From NCBI GenBank assembly GCA_002221725.1, contig NJFT01000414.1:1-14076 (forward strand): DNA of 14,076 nucleotides, in the 5' to 3' direction. Below the pieces are notes generated by a model that saw only the letters and a program-made list of their open reading frames with translations, made no database searches and was not told the DNA's origin. Source of the DNA: Scedosporium boydii (taxonomy: Eukaryota > Ascomycota > Sordariomycetes > Microascales > Microascaceae). Below, in pieces: positions 10,517-14,076 of the stretch (position 1 is its first letter; every line of letters begins with the position of its first letter). The position numbers and the translations under genes were made by a program.

Positions 10517-11416
10517 GAATAAAAAGTGTCTTGAAGGATTGGAAGTCCAAAGAACATAGAGGAAGAGAAAATTCAATGTGCTGTATCTCCTTATAGATAC
10601 TCATGATGCCGGTTCCATTTCAGTCCCTCCTTGACCACGCTTGAAGTAATATTGGTTTTGCGATATCGAGATAAGGAAAGGGACTGAGGGTGTAGACGAC
10701 CCCCTCCCCTGAATTCCAGGATCGCCCCAAACAAGATGTCACGAATCCGCTTTCCCGATTATCCTAGAAAGGAAAATCCAAACAGATGAGGCTTGGCTTA
10801 GCTCCTATTCCCCAATCTACGTCCAGTTTAGGATAAGCTCTAGGCACCATTTCAGGTCAACCCCACATTCCAGCCCACCTAAAAAGAGGATCACTGCTTC
10901 GTCAACGTGATTAGCCATTAGGATTAGGGTTGGAACGATCAGGACCTATTAACGGTAACGTCAGACCTGATCATCTGGTAGCAAGGGTTTGTGGTATTAC
11001 CTATTCGGGCAATTGGCTAGTGAGGAGATTTGAGAGGTGAGCGAGTGTAAACACACTTAGTAGAAGCCAAGATTTCAGCAGAGACTGAAATGTCGCTCCA
11101 TTCGGGTGATTGCTATCGAGGAAGTGTGTAGCTGCGAGATGTTGAATCTCATGAAGATCCAAGCCCAAAGCGTCTGATTCGGTGAAAATTCCTGGTGGCT
11201 GTATCTGGCCTACGGTTGCATAATTTCTTAAAATCGTCACCTTTTAAGCTCAAGGATGCAAGGAGCCATGGTATTCGACTCGCGGTTAGCCAAATCAATA
11301 AACTTAGAAACTAGATAATAACAAAAGCCACCGAATACACGATAATTCAGGAAGGAAATACTGTATTCACTATCTTCCATTGTATGTCATCAAGATTCTA
11401 TCAATCTTCTGTCTCT
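10510..11416. other. Permease promoter and 3' flank of the oxidoreductase
   Basis: About 900 bases with no firm gene. AGATAA at 10669-10674, a GATA-factor (AreA) consensus, lies about 160 bases upstream of the permease ATG, in keeping with possible nitrogen control. A 79-codon minus-strand frame at 11001-11240 is listed separately with low confidence. Confidence 0.5.
11001..11240 (-). other. Unrecognised 79-codon open frame, possible small gene, exon or relic
   Basis: The frame begins at GTG, not ATG, and ends in TAG at 11003-11001. The product has a plausible amphipathic, protein-like composition, including a LHEIQHLAATHFLDS segment followed by a hydrophobic stretch, but I do not recognise a family. 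A minus-strand ATG in good context (ACCATGG) lies at 11271-11269, but its frame stops after 10 codons; joining it to this frame would need an intron with a poor donor. It could be a relic exon, a small gene or chance. I do not assign function. Confidence 0.15.
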
Positions 11417-13104
11417 TCACAAGTGAGAATCTCGTCCGGTCCAACCAGCATCTTCAGCAATGAGCTCAGCCGCACGTTCACCAACCGCCAATACCGTCAG
11501 CATCAGGTTCACCGTGATCATAGTAGGAAAGACGCCGGCATCAGCGATTCGAAGATTCTTGATACCTCGGACCTTGAGCCGTGGATCTACCACAGCCATG
11601 GGATCCTTCTCGATGTCGCCCATCTTAGTCGTGCAAGCTGGATGGTAGATAGTATGGGAAGCTGCACGAGCATACTTGTTCAAATCCTCATCAGAAGTAA
11701 CATTCGGGCCAGGAGCGATCTCTCGCTTGATCCAACTCTTGAACGGCTGCGTTTCGGCCATCTTCCTGGACGCTTTAATACCCGCAACAAGAAGCTCTGC
11801 GTCGTAGCCAGCAGGGTCCTCAAAGTATTTAAAGTCGAGCGCTGGCTTCTCGTTGGGATCGTTGGACTTTAGATAGAGTCGCCCGCTTGTTTGGGGACGC
11901 AAAAGGACCGGCAAGATGCAAAATGGGCGCTTTGGTCTTTCGTAGCCGAGTCGAGTGGTTTCATCGCACCAGTCAAGCTGCCACATGTGCAGCTCAAGGT
12001 CCGGGATGTTTCCATCGTCGCCAGCCCAGTTGTACGGCTTGTGTCGGAGAAAAGCGAGGACGTCCGAGTGCGTAGCTGTTTGACTTGGGACGTCTTTGTG
12101 AAGGTCGAAAACGACAAAGGTGCATGGGTGATCCTGTAGATTTTCTCCTACGCCTGGGATGTCCTTTACAACGGGAATGTTGACAGACTCTAGCTGCTTC
12201 CGTGGGCCCAATCCTGAGAGAAGCATGAGCCGGGGAGTATCGATGGATCCCGCGCAGAGAATAATCTCCGTAGAAGCATGAACAGTGTGCTTCGTTCCAT
12301 CTCGGGTAGTGACATCAACACTGACAGCGACATCCCCTCGCACATTCACACGGGAGACCCAAGCATTGGTCAGAATTACCAAGTTCGGCCGGTCCTCTTC
12401 TCCTCGTAGAATAGGGTGAATGTAGGCGACACTGGCGCTACTGCGCCAGCCGTTGTCCGGGTTGTAAGAGAGTGGAGTCCAGCCAACCGCCTGGGTCAAC
12501 CCTGCCGAGGAAGAGATGGCATTATTCAGATTGCTGACATAGGGCAGGCCGAGAGCACGATGGGCGGATAGGATCCAGTCCTTGCTCAACTGGTTTTGAT
12601 CTTGGGGGTGAGCTCGTGGACGAGTTGCAACTCGAAGACGGCGTTGCACTCGCTGGAACATATCAAACGACCAGCCCTTGCAGCCTAGTTTTTCCCAGGT
12701 GTAAGCATCGTACTCTGGCGTACGGAACGAAACCATGTCATTGTGGCTTGAACATCCTCCGAGAATTTTGGCTCGCGACTGTATAATATGACTGTTCCCT
12801 GTAATAACAAACGAGTCAGTACCAATGTATCAGTAAATAATAGTCAGGAACACGAACCCATCGGCTGCTCAACTGACGGATATCTCATGTCCAATTCCGT
12901 TCCCAGCATTTGGACACGGTCCTTGAGGACCAGCGCGCGACTATCTCCAACATCGCTTGGCCCGCCTTCGATGACGAGAATTCGCTTCTGAGGTAGGTAT
13001 CCGGAAAGACGACTGGCAATCACACATCCAGCTGTACCACCTCCGACGATAATGTAATCGAAACGGGCGGCGTCGCCAGTGGGAAGGTTGTCCGAAATAC
13101 TCAT
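11417..13104 (-). CDS. GMC-family FAD oxidoreductase, choline oxidase/choline dehydrogenase-like
   Basis: Model: exons 13104-12858 and 12798-11417, with a 59-bp intron (donor GTTCGT, acceptor ACAG) that splits a glycine codon, giving 542 residues. The ATG at 13104 is the only in-frame ATG before the FAD fold. Residues 15-26 hold the Rossmann motif GGGTAG, with Glu46 as the likely FAD-ribose ligand. The intron junction rebuilds the first GMC signature, ending LGGCSSHND at 95-103. The second signature [15 protein letters not shown] is at 266-280 and [10 protein letters not shown] at 298-307. The catalytic pair is predicted as His468 (in [11 protein letters not shown]) and Asn513 near the C terminus. 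Reaction: FAD-dependent oxidation of an alcohol. From memory, Arthrobacter choline oxidase (546 residues) has His99 carrying covalent FAD within a CSSHNS motif and a His466/Asn510 pair; here His101, His468 and Asn513 fall at near-equal spacing. The residue after HN is Asp103 rather than Ser. No clear signal peptide is seen. Substrate remains inferred. Confidence 0.92.
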
Positions 13105-13281
13105 ATTGGGATAAGGGAAGCAAGTCTGAGAAACAGAGTTGTCAGGGCAAGTGATAATATCAGAAATGAAGCTAATCCAATACAGGCTGGCCACACAGAA
13201 ACAGTACGAGTTGAACTTGCATTGACGAGACACTCATTAATACATTTTAAGGGACAGTGGCGGCGATGCTATAGTCCCAAT

Positions 13282-13307
13282 TTCATTTTCCTAATTAGGA
13301 AAATGAA
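13282..13307. repeat. Perfect 26-bp palindrome upstream of the oxidoreductase
   Basis: Two 13-base arms, TTCATTTTCCTAA and its exact reverse complement, meet with no spacer at 13294/13295. The match ends cleanly at both sides. It is 178 bases upstream of the oxidoreductase ATG. It could be an operator for a dimeric regulator, a cruciform-forming element or a trace of a mobile element. Confidence 0.85.
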
Positions 13308-13324
13308 GCCTTGGAAACACTGGA

Positions 13325-13343
13325 TTCGGCTTTCGGTGCCGAA
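13325..13343. promoter_or_regulatory. Inverted CGG repeat, candidate Zn2Cys6 binding site
   Basis: TTCGGC at 13325-13330 and its exact reverse complement GCCGAA at 13338-13343 flank 7 bases, giving CGG-N9-CCG. Zn2Cys6 dimers commonly bind paired CGG triplets. It lies about 220 bases upstream of the oxidoreductase ATG, and a Zn2Cys6 regulator is encoded 5 kb away. Binding is inferred. Confidence 0.4.
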
Positions 13344-13537
13344 CGACCGAGGGGTAACCCATCCAAGCCATAGAGTCCTTGAGCCGACGATTGTACCGGG
13401 TTCCATAACTGGGAACCTAAATTGTCTGGAAATCATTATATTTGCCAAACAAGGTATAAACGTAGCTAGCCATAGATATTAGTACGATTCGCAACAGGTA
13501 GTCGACTGTCGCTTTGACAGACACATTAACTAACACC

Positions 13538-13553
13538 CACGCTTCCCAGTCTG
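13538..13553 (+). repeat. 16-bp direct repeat, copy 1
   Basis: CACGCTTCCCAGTCTG occurs here and again at 14018-14033. The similarity extends a few bases to the left with one mismatch. No terminal repeats or gene accompany it. Confidence 0.6.
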
Positions 13554-14017
13554 GGGGATACCCGACAGGGACTGGCCAGCGGACTTCTGACTCTACGACC
13601 ATGACGGCTGAAATGGAGCACGGGTCCAGTGAAAACATATATGACCACTGAAAAGTGGGAAGGGCTTCCAGGCTTTGGAGAGAGCGACGGGCTTCTTGGA
13701 GGGAATATGGCCGGGGACCCTGAACACCGGCCAAGCTAGAGGTGGGGAGGGGGGTGAGGAAGCTGGGAGCCTCCCGGGGCAAACAGACTGAAGAATGTAA
13801 CAACTCATTTCACTTTGTGCATTTCCTTTGTACATTTAGACGACACAGTAGTGCAACGCGAGGACTCATGTATATAATCAGTAGAGATCGTGCCGCTTAG
13901 CACTGTATGCTACGTCCAGAGATACATGGGGGCGCAGTGCTGCCAAGAGGGATGAGGGACCAGCGACAGCGTCGGTGAGTCGGTGACCTTCATATGGTGC
14001 ATAAGCTCACATACACA

Positions 14018-14033
14018 CACGCTTCCCAGTCTG
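14018..14033 (+). repeat. 16-bp direct repeat, copy 2
   Basis: This is an identical copy of the element at 13538-13553, 480 bases downstream in the same orientation and close to the window edge. It follows a short CA-rich run, so part of the leftward similarity may be low complexity. Confidence 0.6.
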
Positions 14034-14076
14034 TCTGGTCAAAGAAAGTACTAATTGGCTTCCAGAATAGGCCAAA

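Larger units (their letters stand above)
13105..14076. other. Upstream region of the oxidoreductase
   Basis: There is no convincing gene. The frame of the oxidoreductase stays open up to 13233 but without another ATG. A minus-strand open stretch at 13417-13803 begins at TTG and has no recognised domain. The region is notable for a perfect palindrome, an inverted CGG repeat and a direct repeat, listed separately. Confidence 0.5.

Noticed and set aside
13105..13233. Longer N terminus for the oxidoreductase
   Set aside because: The frame is open to 13233 but only a GTG begins it. The ATG at 13104 places the FAD motif at the usual distance from the N terminus.
13417..13803. 128-codon minus-strand open frame upstream of the oxidoreductase
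   Set aside because: It begins at TTG, has no recognised domain and overlaps another frame of similar length on the same strand; probably chance.
1..14076. tRNA, rRNA, CRISPR or transposase genes
   Set aside because: I saw no cloverleaf with a T-loop motif, no regularly spaced repeats and no transposase or reverse-transcriptase motif. A covariance-model search would be needed to exclude small RNAs.

Overview
The window looks like chromosomal DNA of a filamentous ascomycete (Pezizomycotina). The evidence is intron-containing genes with mostly short GT-AG introns (54-75 bp, several with CTAAC-type branch points), a fungal Zn(II)2Cys6 regulator, a fungal-type APC permease, a GMC flavo-oxidoreductase and a secreted multidomain subtilase. 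The species cannot be fixed from the sequence; an Aspergillus-like or related genome is plausible. All four gene models were assembled by hand. Each closes in frame across all its junctions and begins at a plausible ATG.

Layout: 1-2552 holds no gene I can support and ends in the subtilase promoter and leader. 2553-5592 (+) is a three-exon secreted subtilisin-like protease of 919 residues. 5593-6127 separates it from a convergent gene. 6128-8158 (-) is a four-exon Zn2Cys6 transcription factor of 618 residues with a Fungal_trans_2-type C-terminal region. 8710-10509 (-) is a four-exon APC-superfamily permease of the GABA/choline/amino-acid type, 531 residues. 11417-13104 (-) is a two-exon GMC oxidoreductase of 542 residues whose flavin-site and catalytic motifs resemble choline oxidase. 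13105-14076 is its upstream region, with a 26-bp perfect palindrome, an inverted CGG repeat and a 16-bp direct repeat.

The three minus-strand genes form a tandem run: oxidoreductase, permease, regulator. My inference is that they may be an uptake-and-oxidation module for a small nitrogenous alcohol (choline-like) with a local regulator. The protease is on the opposite strand and shows no obvious link to the module. No RNA genes, CRISPR arrays or transposon genes were recognised.
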